Shown here piece by piece: positions 1 to 13,900 of a stretch of DNA of 64,000 nucleotides. The notes beneath the pieces are model-generated. The model was not told the DNA's origin. It worked only from the letters and a program-made list of their open reading frames with translations, and made no database searches. The stretch's first letter is position 1. Each line of letters opens with the position of its first letter. This stretch comes from Hybos culiciformis (lineage: Eukaryota > Arthropoda > Insecta > Diptera > Hybotidae). Made by a program: the position numbers and the translations under genes. The stretch is taken from positions 24,324,043 to 24,388,042 of the forward strand of contig OZ023274.1 of NCBI GenBank assembly GCA_964007475.1. Direction: 5' to 3'.

Positions 1-347
1 TTTTCATACTTTAGTTCATACGTTTTTTAAACAGAACTTTGCTGAGCAATTAATTTTTTTTTTTGAAAAATTAATTTCTCGTCAAAGCCTTTTCACAAGA
101 AAATTTAAACAGAACTTTGACGAGAAATTAATTTTGCAAAAAACGGAGAGGGGCAGGGCGGCGGGCGGGTGGTCAGTGCTCTGCAAATTCCACAAATTTT
201 TGTCGGAAAAGAGAATTCTAACAACGTAAAAAAAAATTTTCAACATTTATATTAGGTCAATTTAATTTGAAATTTTTAATAAATTCTAATATAATTATAT
301 TAACGAAATTTAATTGATAAATTCGATATTTTTTTATTTCTCATTAA

Positions 348-823
348 GAGCACTCACTGCGGAAAATGGGTCTTGGTTTTGCTTTGATTCTAGAGTTAAT
401 ACAATATGGACTGAAGTGATTTTTTGATATGTTAGAGAGCTCCAGGGTAGGTGAGGCGGATTTTGGGTTTTTGGACCCAAACTTGAACATATTTGCTTGG
501 ATTCTGAAGTAAAGGAAAAAGATAATGAAAAATCTCAAACGCAGAAATAAAGCTAAAATACCACTTTCCAGGGATGGTGACTTGTAATTTCTTTAATTTC
601 CTAAACAATTTTTAATTAATTTCATTTATTGCTAAGAATTTTTTAATTTTTTTGATAAATTGCAGTTTCTGCAAAGAAATAAAATTCAAATATAGTTTTG
701 TGATTTTCTGGTAGAGGTTTTTTCGTACAATTTTTGTTGTATTTTTCACGGCCGTTTATTTTGTGTAAAATAAAACAAAAAAAAACCTCAAAAATACAAA
801 ACAGAATTTCACGTCGAGGGCTC
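348..823 (-). mobile_element. TTAA-flanked MITE, copy 1
   Basis: A 476-bp element flanked by TTAA on both sides (344-347 and 824-827). The right end, GAGGGCTC, is the inverse of the left end, GAGCACTC, with one mismatch. It matches the element at 42092-42611 in opposite orientation over most of its length, including a shared block around 'aacggccgtg'. The TTAA duplication is typical of the piggyBac and Kolobok superfamilies. No transposase is present, and the short open frame at 344-538 is not gene-like. I cannot tell which superfamily mobilised it. Confidence 0.8.
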
Positions 824-827
824 TTAA

Positions 828-1187
828 TTTATTGACAATTTATTTACTTAATTGGATTAATATTATTCTGTTGCGTGAATTCAAAAACGGAAGCCCAAAA
901 ACCAAATTTATTGATAATATCTACTTATAAATATTATATTACTTTGGACTTGTGTTAAAAAATATGTAGCTATAAGTATGTAGTTATAAATTTTTTAAAG
1001 TTTATTGCGAAAATTAGGGTATTTAAAAACATTACAGATAAAAAAAATTGTTAATTTTCCAGATATGTCAACAAAACAGAGTAACAAACATTTGTCTCTT
1101 ATTTTAGCTAGCACAAACCAATTATTTCCATGATAGAATATGATGACTAGTATATATATTATTTAAATTTGAAAAATTATACTTTTA
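828..1187. other. AT-rich sequence, nothing recognised
   Basis: I see no gene, RNA or repeat boundary here. It separates the TTAA MITE from a short dispersed repeat. Confidence 0.6.
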
Positions 1188-1242
1188 GGCGTAAGAAGCT
1201 TCGCTTTGTCGGGTGTCCCATGACAGCTCATGTGTTTTTTTA
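1188..1242 (+). repeat. Short dispersed repeat, copy 1
   Basis: About 50 bp resembling 38295-38345, sharing the core 'cgggtgt' followed by 'atgacagctc'. Both copies lie next to TA-flanked MITEs, in the same strand orientation. It may be a remnant of an older element. I do not recognise the family. Confidence 0.5.
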
Positions 1243-1259
1243 ATAACTTTTCTTTCTTA

Positions 1260-1744
1260 TGCCTTGTTCACACTTCGCTAATTTAACATGTTCGAAAGGA
1301 GTTAAACATCTTTGGAAATCGACCGTTCAGACGATGTTTTTCGTATGTTAACATGTTTAGCTCTGTCAGTTGTCAGATAAAAAATTTCAAATAATACCGG
1401 AGATAAGCTCAAAGGAACTGACACGCCCAAAAAAGTTAAAATATATGAAGTTGTGTCAAGGTTAAGAACCAACGCGTCATTTATCATGAGTGTATCTCCA
1501 CCTTTATAAAATTTTAAAGTCAAAAATGGCATACCAAGTAAAAATTAATGCATACTGAATATTGCCTAACAAAATATTATTCAAAAATTACTCATTCATC
1601 CCTGAAAATTAACATGTTTTTGTAGAAACATGTTGAAGAACGTGTTTCTGTTTTAATTTTTTTACTATGAAAAAACAACTTCAAAAACACCAACGGAACA
1701 TGTTCGTTGTCCGAACATGTTAAATTATCTAAGTGTAAACAAGC
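1260..1744 (+). mobile_element. TA-flanked MITE, copy 1
   Basis: A 485-bp element with about 32-bp terminal inverted repeats. The left end reads CTTGTTCACACTTCGCTAAT, and the right end is its inverse with a few mismatches. TA lies on both sides (1258-1259 and 1745-1746), as expected for Tc1/mariner-type insertion. Near-identical copies occur at 37534-38013 and, split, at 37321-38284. A minus-strand open frame (1302-1532) stays open over the same stretch in all three copies, but it resembles no transposase I know. Confidence 0.8.
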
Positions 1745-1746
1745 TA

Positions 1747-4700
1747 TTACTGAAATTGGAAACAGCTTTTGGGTAAGTTATTTCAGACACAAGCTGAAAG
1801 TTATACTTATTATTATTTCAAAAATTTGATTTCTTAAAAATTATTATGAAATAGAAGAAGTTTGTCTGTTATTAATTCTAACTTTAGCATGTTTATTTAA
1901 AATATTTCTATTAATAATGGACTTTAATAAAGAACTATTTCTTAAAAGCATGTTAATATAGGTATGTAAAAGTTCATATTTTATTGTATAAATATTGATT
2001 AAGACGTAATAAAAAGTAAAGCTGCACTGACTATTTGACTCGAAAAATTTGTGTGGACTTGGAATACGGCAAAATTGTTAGCTCGCTTTCCATCAAAAAT
2101 AAAAAAAATTTGTATCATATATTTTCATTATCTGTTTGCCCGTCTTACAATAAAATTCGATCACGCGTACTTATGTATTATATATACATAAATTTATGTT
2201 TTCATGTAATAATTTTTCTTAAAGTTAATATATAATAATAAAGAATAAAAATAAAATACAACGTTATTTATGAATGAAATTTTGATTGTAGGTTAAAATT
2301 TTTTAATTGATTGCTAAACAAGAAATTGTTTTCTTGTTTGTTTTTTCATTCAATACCAAATAATTTTTGGGCTTATTTTCTATATACCTAATTATATAAT
2401 GTTGTTGACATTCTCTAAAAGGTTTTTCCTTCAATTTTTTATTTTTTTTTATTCTGAACATTATATTTTATGTATAAGTAGGGAATGGTAAACGCTAAAC
2501 AAACATCCTAATAAATTCTTTTAAGGTGAAAATATTGTTCCTTTATGAGGATAAATTTATTGAAATATTGGTATAATTAATATAGCAAGAACAAATAATA
2601 AAGGAAATTATTGTTATTTTTTATATATGTACTTATTAATATTTGTATATTGTATATTATGTAGATATATACAATATATACCTCCAATTCTATAAATTGA
2701 ATCCTTGAGAACATTAACCTGGGAAAGAAGAAAATTGCTTATAAATAATATTTAAAATTATATAATAATGGAAACATGATTATCAAATCATTTAGCAAAG
2801 AAAATGTCATGTTTTTTTCAATATCTAACTTTAAAAGTAAATTTTGTTCCTAAAATGTTGGGCAATTGACATTTAAAACTTGGCTAAAGTTATGGTTAGC
2901 AGCGCATAAAAAAGAGTCCTTTTCTAAAAGCTGTAATAGTTACCTCAGAGATTTATTAAAAATTAAAAAATTCTTCGACGTTGTAATTTATTAAGATTTG
3001 AATTTTAGACTTCGATATTAAGTCGATATTTATCTGTAAACTAAAATTATAATGTTAAGTGCTTCTGAATCGGTCGCTATCTTATTGATTTATCGCTATT
3101 ATCTATATTACGCGTGGAGCCATTTATAAATGACGGGAAAAATAGTTATATAATTTTGATATAAGAAGCATGTTTTTAAATTCGCTTAATTATTTTTATT
3201 ATAACATTTTATATATTTATTTAAAGAAATCAAGACACTACCTAAGAGTATATTTTTTGGCTTTATATATGAACAGAAATCTATTATGAACATCACAAAT
3301 TCACAACCTGACCTATTTGTAATTTCATTAAGTACAGAATATTTCAAGCGCTTTTTAATTCTGGATTCTTCGTATTAAAAATATTTGCCAAAAAAATAGT
3401 TTGTAGTATAAGATATTAGTATAACCGTGTATTTGTGTTGTTTGAAAATTTCAACTGTTGGCGAACCGATTTTAAATAGAACTTAACCGTTGGGACTTTT
3501 TTTTCGAAATGCGCAGAATGGAAAAGACATAACTGTAACCCCTTGTAAAAATCATTATCTAACCTAATTCAAAATTTTATAAATTTATAAAGATTAGAGA
3601 GTCAATATAGCACTAAATTATCTTGCCATTACGAAAATATAAAGAATTAGAGTCAAAATTCTGTAAATCTGAATGCTATATTTCTGTAATTTTAAAATTT
3701 CTGAATTTTTTTAAAGTTCTAATTCTGAATTTGGTATTTTGAAAAGTTTTGTATTTTAAAAGTGGTTGGAGTCCTGCACATATTTAAGGCTTTTTATAAT
3801 TTTCTACCTATAGATAATACATTTATTTTAATTTCAGTTTGAAATATACTTTTGTACATAACTATATCTGACTAGCGGTGTACAAAAATTATTATTATTC
3901 TGTCTAACAGAGTGACATTTTTTGCAAATTTAGATACCCATAATAATAGTGTTGTCATAAAAATATTAAATATATATTATGTATATGTTGTAAGTAATAT
4001 TGTACGCATATATCTTTAGATAAAGCTAAATATCCTTTATAAATTATTTGATAAGTTTCATATAATAAATTTTATATTAAATAGTAATACATCAAAAGTT
4101 ATGTCTGTTTTCAAAAATATTATTTTATCATTCTGTTATAGTGATAATTTATCATCAACATCCATCATTTTTGAAGTAAAATATACTAAAATTGTCCATA
4201 TACGGGTATCTCTAATGAATCAATGCGTCTATAATGATTTAATTCATTTAACGTAAAAGCCATTAATAGTATTGCTCTCCTGGAGCTTCAATATCATTTT
4301 ATGGCTACTTTTTTTTTTTTTTTTAAATTGGCTAAACGGAAGTTGAACATGAAAATTCACTTTGCTGTCATAACCTTTTCGAGAAAATGTTATTATTACA
4401 TTATTATGTGATAGTATAATAGGGTGAACCAAAATTAAATTTGCTGTCTTGTCTAAGTTAATAGGTTTCTAATGTGTAAAAAAGTTCGTTGTAAATTATC
4501 TATAACTATAACTATACGTTTATTTTATTTTAAAAAAAACTTAGGATTTTAAGAGTTGTCTATAAAAAACTGGGACAAAAGCAGCAAATAAATTTCTGTC
4601 AGAAAATAAAATACCACATTAGTCAAGTCTTGATTCATTTATGTAAGATTTTCCTCAATTCTGATATTAACTATCAGTTTCAAGATAAACTGGCCCAAAA

Positions 4701-7222
4701 AGTAAGAGCTTCATGGTAGCAAAAAGCAAATAAAAAACAAAAATTATGAATCTAGATCGATTTGTATCCAATTGGCCCAAGTATCAATATTTTATTACTG
4801 AAACTATTCAGCTAATTTCCTAATGAATTTGAAAAACCTTCCATTTTCAAGAGTTCTCGATAAAAAACTGGATATAAACATTTCGCCAAAATCAAATTAA
4901 AACCTTTTGAACTGTGTTGTCCCACCAAGTGGGCATTTGCTCTGTCCATCGCCCTATCCCATTATCTTTTTCTGTAATTTCTAGGTTATGTCAGTATACA
5001 ATACAAGGCATTGTTGTTCCTAAATAGGACTGCTAAATAAATATGAAATTTTATAATATTATAATTAAAGTTTTATCTAGTTTAAGTTTAGTTTGATATA
5101 TAAGTTTTATCTTAATTATATAAATTAAAAAAAAAAATATAAAATCAAAAAAAAAAAAAAAACAAAAACTCAAAAAAAAAAATACCTACAAGAAGGGTTT
5201 TTTATTCCACATTTCCCTTAAATAACAAAATTGCTCAAAATTGTATATTGTATTCGCCGATGACATTGTAGAGATTAATTAGTTGTATAGAATTTCCACC
5301 ATCCTTATCTCTTAGATTTAAGTTTCTTTAATTATGTTTATAAAAAAATTGTAAATATTCTGTGGACAAATTAATAATTGAATTGAATTGACTTATAACT
5401 AAAGTCGAAAACATCTCGATTGATTTTGATGCGCAAAACGTATTATGTTTAGGGAAAGGTGTTTTTATTTATTTATTCGAGGGCCGATTGGGATTGGTTG
5501 CTATTAAACAAAGTTAGCAAAAACATGCAAAGTAATCAAAAAATTTAAATAAAAATTAAAATAAAAAGATGAAAACAAACCAGACGAGGTAGTGGGACGA
5601 AGTGTAGAAAAATAGTAAAAATTTCGATCCTCCCTAGAATTATATTTTCACACATTTTATATTAAAAAAAAATTAAATACAGAAAAAAAAAAACAATTTT
5701 AAATTAAATGTTAAAAGGATATTGTTCCAGTAAGTCCTTTTACTTTTTTTTTACTTTTTAATTCTTTAATTATATGAAAAAGTTTTTCATTAATATTTTT
5801 TAGCACGTGAAAAAATCTTTTTTCTTTCTTTTTTTGCTGACAGGAAATTACTCAAAATATTTTTTAATGAAATTTCAGAGAAAAAAAAAATATTAAATTA
5901 AAAATAGGGAATAATTTATGAATTTTTTTTTTTTCATAAAATAATAATAATTTTCATTGAATGAAAGTTTTTCATTTTACGTTTTTTTTTCTTTCTTTTT
6001 TCTTTTTGGAAAAAATCAGGATTTAATAATAATAAATCGATGTGTCATTAAGAGAGAGTATAAAAAAAGAAAAATCATTATGAATGTTTTTTACTTGTCA
6101 GATCATAGTCATCACCTTGTTTTTGGAGGGCAAAAATATAAAATGAAAAATACTGATGGTTTTTCTTGCATAGAGTTTGCTGTATATATTTTTGTTTAGG
6201 ATGATTAAACCACTACTTTAAGTCATCCTGTTTCCAATCCTTTAGCATTTAAGCATATAAAGCACATAAAGATAAATCTAAGTTCAAGCCCACGGAAATT
6301 TGACATTGAAATATTTTAATCGCACTTCAAGGATTATTTATTAATAATATATTTGGAAATATTTCCTTAATGTATGTAAATTTAAATTCGTTTTGATTAA
6401 ACGCAAATGGGAACTAGTATTTCATGGGTTCTTACCCTACATATTCAACAAACATAAAAATGAATGAACCGATTTTTTTGTTGTTGGCTCTAATGAGTTG
6501 GGTTTGATAGTATAAAAGTATAATTATATACTATACAAATAGTTAATTTTTCTAAAGTCATTCCCAATGTTCGATTCGACCTAAATACATAGTAAGAGAT
6601 ATACGAAAAAATGCTATCTGCGGCAGCTGTCTGTTTTTGAGATTGTATAGTGTAGTATAGTACAAATATAAATATAATCCTTTAAGGATAAGCTATAAAA
6701 ATGGCAATAATGATCGAGAGGGAAAAGACCTAATTTGGTATAAGCATAAGATTTCCGTAACCAAAAAAAAAATTTAAATTCAGATTGACAAACAAAGTCA
6801 TCCTTCTAAATTTGGATAAAAGACACAATCAATCCGTACTTTAATAACGATGCTAAATGGATATTTTTGAATACACATTTTTTGAATTTTGAATTTGGAA
6901 ATTTTTCGAAAACTTAAAACAAAATTATTTTTTTAAAATAATTAGTTAAAAAAGAAAAAATAAATATATTTTTTATTTCCTGTTTTTTTTTTAAAGAATC
7001 TTTTTAACGTTAATCGATTTAAATCAATTATTTCCACTTTGTGTAGTGACTTTTTTTTTCTTCAAGAAGTTTGAGTGAAAAATGTTTTTTTTTATTTCTG
7101 TCTACATAGTGCTAAAACCAGCACTTCGTTTTTCATCCAGGTACAGTTGAATGATTTTATTATTGTATTTAAAAAAAAAAAAAAATTATATAAAGTAAAG
7201 GTGGGAAAGTTTTTTAAGTTTT

Positions 7223-7258
<36 letters not shown>

Positions 7259-7640
7259 TTTTAAAAGTTTCTTTTTTTCATTTTTTAAATTCTTTCAGAA
7301 GAAAAGTTTATTATTCATTTCTTATAAAAATTGAATATATATATTTTTTTTTCATTTTCCCATAAAAATTTATAAGAAAAAATAAACACAACTTATCTCA
7401 TTTTTGTACCAAAAAAAAAAAAAAATTATATACGAAATTGGAAAACTTTTTTTTTTTTGGGAAACACTTTTTTTTTTGGGAATTTTTTTTTTATATCTTA
7501 ACTTGTTGGTGGAAATTTAAATATTTTATTTTTTTTTTACAAGGGCATACTTTGTAAATTAAATATTTCTAATAAAAATAAATAAAAATTATTTTAATAA
7601 AATTGAAAAATCATGACCAAATGGAAAAAAAAATTAATAA
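1747..7640. other. Long AT-rich stretch without recognised genes
   Basis: Runs of A and T, AT microsatellite (7229-7254) and scattered short open frames without splice context or family signatures. Two spots have slightly more complex sequence: 4915-4985 reads open on the minus strand with several Trp codons, and 5250-5395 ends in a 'ttgaattgaattga'-type tail reminiscent of old LINE 3' ends. Neither is strong enough to call. Confidence 0.5.
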
Positions 7641-7644
7641 AAAA

Positions 7645-7706
7645 TTTGGTGTAGTAGTATTGCCATTATCCTACGGCGTGTTCGGTTGTGGGTTCGATTC
7701 CCACCT
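7645..7706 (+). repeat. tRNA-like SINE head or tRNA pseudogene
   Basis: A pol III A-box-like stretch (TGGTGTAGTAG, about 7647-7657) is followed by a clear B box, GGTTCGATTCC (7691-7701). The B box sits in a perfect T-arm: GTGGG paired with CCCAC around a 7-nt loop. I cannot fold a normal acceptor stem, so this is not a working tRNA gene. Downstream AT-rich sequence could be the body of a tRNA-derived SINE. Confidence 0.5.
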
Positions 7707-7799
7707 TGAACTGGAATTGGTGTCAATTTTTCAATTTTTTCACTTGAATTAAGTGTTTGTGTTGTTTTTCAGAACAGGGACGACCACAAATGTATATAG

Positions 7800-9830
7800 A
7801 TGGATTTATATTTAATATATCTATAAAGAAAAGATATGCATGAAATTGGTTTACATATAGAAGTGAAAAATACTTGTAAAATTTGACAGTTGGTCAAGGT
7901 TGGCTTATTAGAGTAAATACACCACACGAAAACTCTGACATTTTGTGCTCGTGTCTTCAGTAGAAAACTTCGGTTGTATTTAAATATGTAGAAACGAACA
8001 GATTTTTAAGATTGAAATTTTCATATATGTATAGTCAGATTTTAGCAACATCTTTTAATGAGCTGCATAATGGTAGTAATACAATAATTATCACATTTTT
8101 TACATTAAGTTGTAATAGAATTTAGTAAATATTTTTTTCCCTAAGTTTGCCTACCTTGTATTATATACATTTATATAGAGAAGGGCATCTTTACATACAT
8201 AGAGAAGAGTACATATATTTAACAACTGCTTATTCTGAATTATCATTAAACCTAAAAATTTATTCAAGAGAATGAAACTATGAATGGATATTCATTGAAT
8301 TCCATCAAAATACAGAATAGGATTTTGGTTGGTAATTCTTATTAACTGCATTTGAAAAATTAATTGAATATATGTATAGATAATGTTTGTTAACTCTTTG
8401 GTTTTTGTCGAAAGAAATTGTTAAAAAAAAAATTTCGAAAGCAAAAAACAGTATTTCTAGCAATTAAGTATCTTTTTTTTTTTTAATTTTGAATAAAAAA
8501 TTTGAGAACGAGGAAAATAAATTTTCCGAAAATATTTTAAAAACTTTAAAAAATACCTCGAATCCTTGTTTCAGAAGTAAAGCACCTAGTTTCAGAAGTA
8601 AAGCATATTCTAGTTTTGAAATATTTTTTATTTAACAAATAGTCAAAATAAAAATTTTTAACGCCAACAAGAAATATCAATCTAAGAACTATCTCAATAA
8701 TGTCAACCTAAGAATCCTTTCAAAATGTTCCAATTTTTTAATTTAAAATTGTCAAAATATATAAAATCGGATATTGTTAATGTTATAATTTAAAAAAAAA
8801 AATATATACATATATAAAATATTCCTTCTTTTCCTATGCTGTGTTTTTTTTTCCAAAACTTCTGTATCGATTTAAAAATGAAAAGTAAAAGAAAAAATAA
8901 AAAAAATGAAAAATTTTTTATCATTTAAAACATTATTGTTATAAAAGTTATTGGCATTTTCTTTTTTTTTTTTTTTTGCTTTTTTTAAGTAAAATTTAAT
9001 GTTTATACATCAAATATGAAAACAACAAGGTAGGTAGGTATAGAGTATAATAGCTGTAGGTATATTCTGTAAGAACTTACAAATAAAAAGGTATGAGTTA
9101 TATATATATGCAGAGTTTTTATTTTTACTATAATAAACATAGTTAGTTAAAAAAAATAAAAATAAACAAAAATAGAAGGGTTCAAAAACTTTTAACAATT
9201 TTAGTTATATATATGCTTGAATCCTCACCCTCTCAGTTCTCTGTTTTTCAAACTTAAAATATTATTTTGTTTATTTTTTTAATTTCTTGACTGCTGTTAG
9301 ATACAACATGTATCTTTAAGCAATCTTTTTCAATTTTTGATGAGGGAAAAATTGTTAAATGAAAATTTTTATTTCGTTTCACACAATTAAACGAGAATTT
9401 TTTTTTTTTTTTTCATTATTATCATCGACAGAAAGAGAAAATTGTAAAGGAATTTTCCTTTTTTTTTTTTTTTATCGGTGGGGTAAAAAAAAAAAAAAGT
9501 AGAAAAGTTTATCATTTAGTAACAGTCGTCTTTTTTAAAAATTGAAAATTTTTTTTTTCGTGTTCATTTTATTGTCTTTTTTTTTCGATTCTATATGCTG
9601 GGTATATACGAAATAGAATTTTAAGGAGATTGAAAATAAAGCTTATTTATAAATTTATAGTTATTACAATAAATATGGGAAAACATTTTTTTTTATTGAG
9701 CAAAAAAAAAAAAGTTAAACCTTGAATCATTGGAAAAAAAAGTTTTCCTTTTTAAATAACTTTCCCTGAAAAAAAAAAATGATATTACAAAATCGTCTAT
9801 AAGGTGTAAATGAAATATCGGTTTTCGGGA
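7800..9830. other. AT-rich stretch, nothing recognised
   Basis: Homopolymer-rich sequence with no coding signal. A short direct duplication built on 'gtttcagaagtaaagca' lies at about 8570-8610. Confidence 0.5.
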
Positions 9831-9832
9831 TA

Positions 9833-9896
9833 AATTTACATTTTCCAAAGATTGTGAAACTGGAAATTTACACTTTCCAAAGATTGTGAAACTGGA
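9833..9896. repeat. 32-bp tandem duplication
   Basis: Two adjacent copies of a unit containing 'ttccaaagattgtgaaactg', differing at about one base. It is local and non-coding, and lies about 470 bp beyond the stop codon of the MADF-BESS gene. Confidence 0.75.
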
Positions 9897-10132
9897 AAAA
9901 CAATAATTTGAAAATTTGTAATTTCTAACTAAGGTCATATTTTCATATTCTGATCAATCATGGTTTACAGTTACAAGCACCCTGTATATGAATGTCAAAA
10001 CGTTTTTGACAGTATTATTAATTTATGTAAGTTAAAAACACTTTTATACAAATTTGCAGAAGAGAATAAATAAATTTTTTTGGCTTCTTTGATAAATAAA
10101 ATAATTTAAAATATACATAATAATAATTTGTT

Positions 10133-10147
10133 TTTATTTTTTATTTT
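10133..10147 (-). promoter_or_regulatory. Candidate poly(A) signals of the MADF-BESS gene
   Basis: Two AATAAA hexamers on the minus strand lie about 220-235 bp beyond the stop codon at 10368. In such AT-rich DNA the hexamer is common by chance, so the assignment rests only on position. Confidence 0.3.
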
Positions 10148-10367
10148 TAGATAAATCTGTATAATATGTATTCTATATGTAATTAATGACTTTAATCAAT
10201 AATGTTTAATTCTCTATAATCTAAAGTTTAAATATATGTATAAATATAATGACCAGAAGCTGTAACACCATATCTACATTTTTAGGTAACATTGAGTTTT
10301 TTTTCTACTAACTAAGTTAATAATGTTCTTTGTAGTTTTCAGAAATCAGTTAGTTAGTTAGTTTTTT

Positions 10368-10924
10368 TTAGTCAATATCTTCTTTGTAAAGATCTTTTAG
10401 TATAAGTTTTTGAATTTTTGTTCGAATACGTAATTTTTGTGATGGACTTAAAAGTTTCATGTAGGGATGCAGGCTCATTAAAAAATAATAATCATCATCG
10501 TTTTGATTTAACGAAAAATTCGTAACTGTCGTTGTTGGCATTGGTGTTGAGGCAGTTGTTGTTGATGGAATCTCTGGTATATTCCATTTATTTTCTTCAT
10601 TGTCTATTGTTATTTCTGGATCGATATGCATTCTCTTTGAACGTGGTTGATTTGTTGTTGTCAAATCATGTGGCCCATCATTAGTTTTAGTTATTTGAGG
10701 TTGCGATTGTTTTAAAAGTTTTATCCGATAGTTATGTTGTTCATGTTTGAAATCATTCATATTATCTTCATAATCATTTTGTACAAGACCATTCACTAAA
10801 TCTGGCTCAACAATGCATTCTTCTTCATTATTATTATTATTGTTGCTATTATTTTGTAAATCTTCCATCTTCGGGTCTGAATAGCCAGTTGATGAATTAT
10901 TACTTCGTTGTCGCATATGATCGG
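10368..10924 (-). CDS. MADF-BESS gene, last exon
   Basis: It begins after an AG acceptor (10926-10925) in the frame that continues the middle exon (phase 1, restoring Thr) and runs to TAA at 10368-10370. The frame stays open upstream of the acceptor, so a longer product could be read from it, but the splice junction explains the MADF end better. Features in order: polar Ser/Asn region, a run of six Asn then Glu-Glu-Glu, a His/Gln-rich segment, a Thr-rich stretch, and the BESS motif in the last 45 residues. Confidence 0.8.
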
Positions 10925-13900
10925 CTGTTATGATAGTTGAGAAAATATTAATGGATTGTGTAAGTATATATGGAGTAAAAGGAGGCATAATATTGATAAA
11001 AAGTTTAAAATATGAAGAAATATGTGAAAGTGTATGTATTGAAAATGCAAATATTTATAAATAATTGAATAAATTTATGTCAAAGAGATGAAAATATGTA
11101 AAAATATGAAAAAATATGTAGAATATGTACAACTTTTTTATTTTATTAAGATGAAATAAGATCGAAATTCATAAAATCCTGAACTTACTTAGAAAAAGTA
11201 ATGCATGAAAATGAGCCCATTTAGATTCATGATCTTCTGGATTTATTAATAGATCACCATCTTCATTCCNNNNNNNNNNNNNNNNNNNNNNNNNNNNNNN
11301 NNNNNNNNNNNNNNNNNNNNNNNNNNNNNNNNNNNNNNNNNNNNNNNNNNNNNNNNNNNNNNNNNNNNNNNNNNNNNNNNNNNNNNNNNNNNNNNNNNNN
11401 NNNNNNNNNNNNNNNNNNNNNNNNNNNNNNNNNNNNNNNNNNNNNNNNNNNNNNNNNNNNNNNNNNNNNTTAAATCACAGTTTTAAATATCAAATTGAAA
11501 ATCACATTTTTCCATATTGTGGAAAGGTGAAGTTCCTTCTGTTTCTTCTGAAGTAAAGATGTAGTAGAGCTTTATTTAAAAAAAAAAGTTTGTAAAACAT
11601 TTTATTAGATTTTTTAAAACAAGATATACAAAATTTAAATCACAATTATAAAAAGTATTTTTAAAGTTTTTTTTTTAGCTTTTTCAAAGCTCTTTTTAAA
11701 GCTTTTTTTAAAACTTTTTTCTCGCTATGCCAAATATTTTTTTATACAATTTAATGAACAATATGCATTAATTATTTAATAATTTAATGAACAATATGCA
11801 TTAAATTAAAGAATTATTTATATTATTTGATTAATTTTCTCAAAAAAGTTCTAATAAGAAATCAAAACATTAGCTTTCAGTTCAAAAAGTTTTCAATAGT
11901 CTTTCATCAAAATGTAACTAACTAGGTGCCCTAATAGCGTATTTTTGCAGCATACAAGCGAACCCACTGTCATATTTATCGCACACAAATGAAATAAAAC
12001 GAAAACCGATACATTTATAAATCGTGCGATTTTATTTCGCTAATATAGACAGCCCGTAACAATAAACATATATAGGAAAGCAATAAGAAAAGAAGTTTAA
12101 AAAAAATATTTTGTAATAACAAGCTGATTGGGATGGACTCGCCGGTTTTCTTGGGCGGATGCATCTGTCTCGTTGCTTCTTGGAGAGGGATGTTGACCTT
12201 TGCACGGCTGTCATTACTGAAAGTATTCTGCTAGGAAAGAAACTTTACATTCCTCATAAAAAAGTGCAAAATAAATCGAATAATAAAAATTCTGTGGTTC
12301 AATGACACCTGTGCAAAGGCCATAGCCGATAGAGATAATGCTTTTCGTGAGTATAAACATAAAAATTCTTTAAGTTCAATGAAGCGCTGGCGTGAAGTCA
12401 GGAACAGGAAGAGCAGCAGCAGCAGAAAGCGTTGTATACGTAGAGGAAGCGTCAAGAAATTTTAAACCTTCCTAAAAATATCAGAAGCTTTTGGAGCTTC
12501 GCTAAAAGTGTAAAACAGAACTTTTGCTCGCCTTCATCTTTTCCTCCCCTTGTAGATGGTGAACGGATTATATCAGATATACTCTTTTTTTGAAAGAGTT
12601 TACTTTAGGCAACGTGCTGTTTTAAAAGCTCTCAAAAATCTGAATGTGAAAAAGTCAACTAGCCCTGATGGTATTCCGGCTGTGGTCGTAAAACTCACTG
12701 CCTCTGTTCTAGCTAGACCTCTGCTCAACCTTTTCTACCTTTCATACTCACTTGGCATTCACCCCACCAAGTGGAAAGTTGTGGATGTTCAGCCTATTCC
12801 AAAAAAAAGGCGATAAACGCCATCCCTCAAACTGCAGGCCCATTGCGCTTATTTCTATTTTTCCAAAGTAATGGAATCCCTCATTAACAATAAGGTAAAA
12901 AAAATACCTAGAATGCAACAAATTGCTAAGTGACCAGCAATATGGTTTTCATACGAATAGATCGACTGGTGACTTGATGACATATTTATCCAGAAGCTCA
13001 ACGCCAGTCTTCACAACTCCGATGAGGCTTGTGTTGTTGCTTTGAATATAGATAAGGCTTTTGATCGAGTGTGGCACTCGTCCCTGATTTCTGAAGTTAA
13101 ATCAATGGGTCTAGGATCAGCCTTTGTCAATTGGATCAGCAAGTTTTTATCTGGCCGTTCTATTCGTGCTGTTGTAAATGGGTACCAGTCACATACTTTC
13201 AACATTAACTCAGGTGTACCCCAAGGGTGTGTTGAAAGTATGTGACTGGTACCCATCCACAACAGCACGAATAGGACGGCCAGATAAAAACTGCTGTTGT
13301 GGATGGGTACCAGTCACATACTTTCAACATTAACTCAGGTGTACCCCAAGGGTGTGTTCTCTCTCCAACCCTCTTTTTAATTTTCATTAATAATCTTCTG
13401 CAATCAACTCTCAACCCCATCCACAGCTTCGCCGATGACAGTAACTTGGTAGCATGCTACGACTTTATTAATAGAAAATAAGCATCTTCAAATGCTGTAA
13501 CTACTAAACGAAATTTTTTACAAAGTAGCATAAATCACGACCTTTCCAAAATTTGAGTTGAGTTTATTGCATCCAAAACGCAATGCTGCCTAATTTCTAG
13601 AAAACTGTCATATTTTGATTCCCAATTTTGTTTTCAAGGCGAAAATTTTGGGAAATCTGGAAGCCTTGACATTTAAGGCTTGGAAATAACTGCCGATCTG
13701 AACTGGAAAGTTCATATTTTCGAAACGGCAAAAAGTGCAGTGAAATGTCTTGGTTTTCTAAAAAGCTGTAAGCAATACTTTTCCCCCTCTGATCTGATAA
13801 ATATTTACAAATCCTACATTCGACCGAAATTAGAATATAATTCACACTCCTAAAACCCATCTGCTCCTAAAACCCATCTTGAGTACCTGGACAAAGTCCA

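Noticed and set aside
5250..5395. LINE fragment with a FADD-like word (ttcgccgatgacatt)
   Set aside because: Only one short motif and a tail-like end. No neighbouring RT motif could be found.
7075..7365. 96-codon frame rich in Phe, Tyr and Ile
   Set aside because: It spans poly(T) and (AT)n microsatellite. It is composition-driven.
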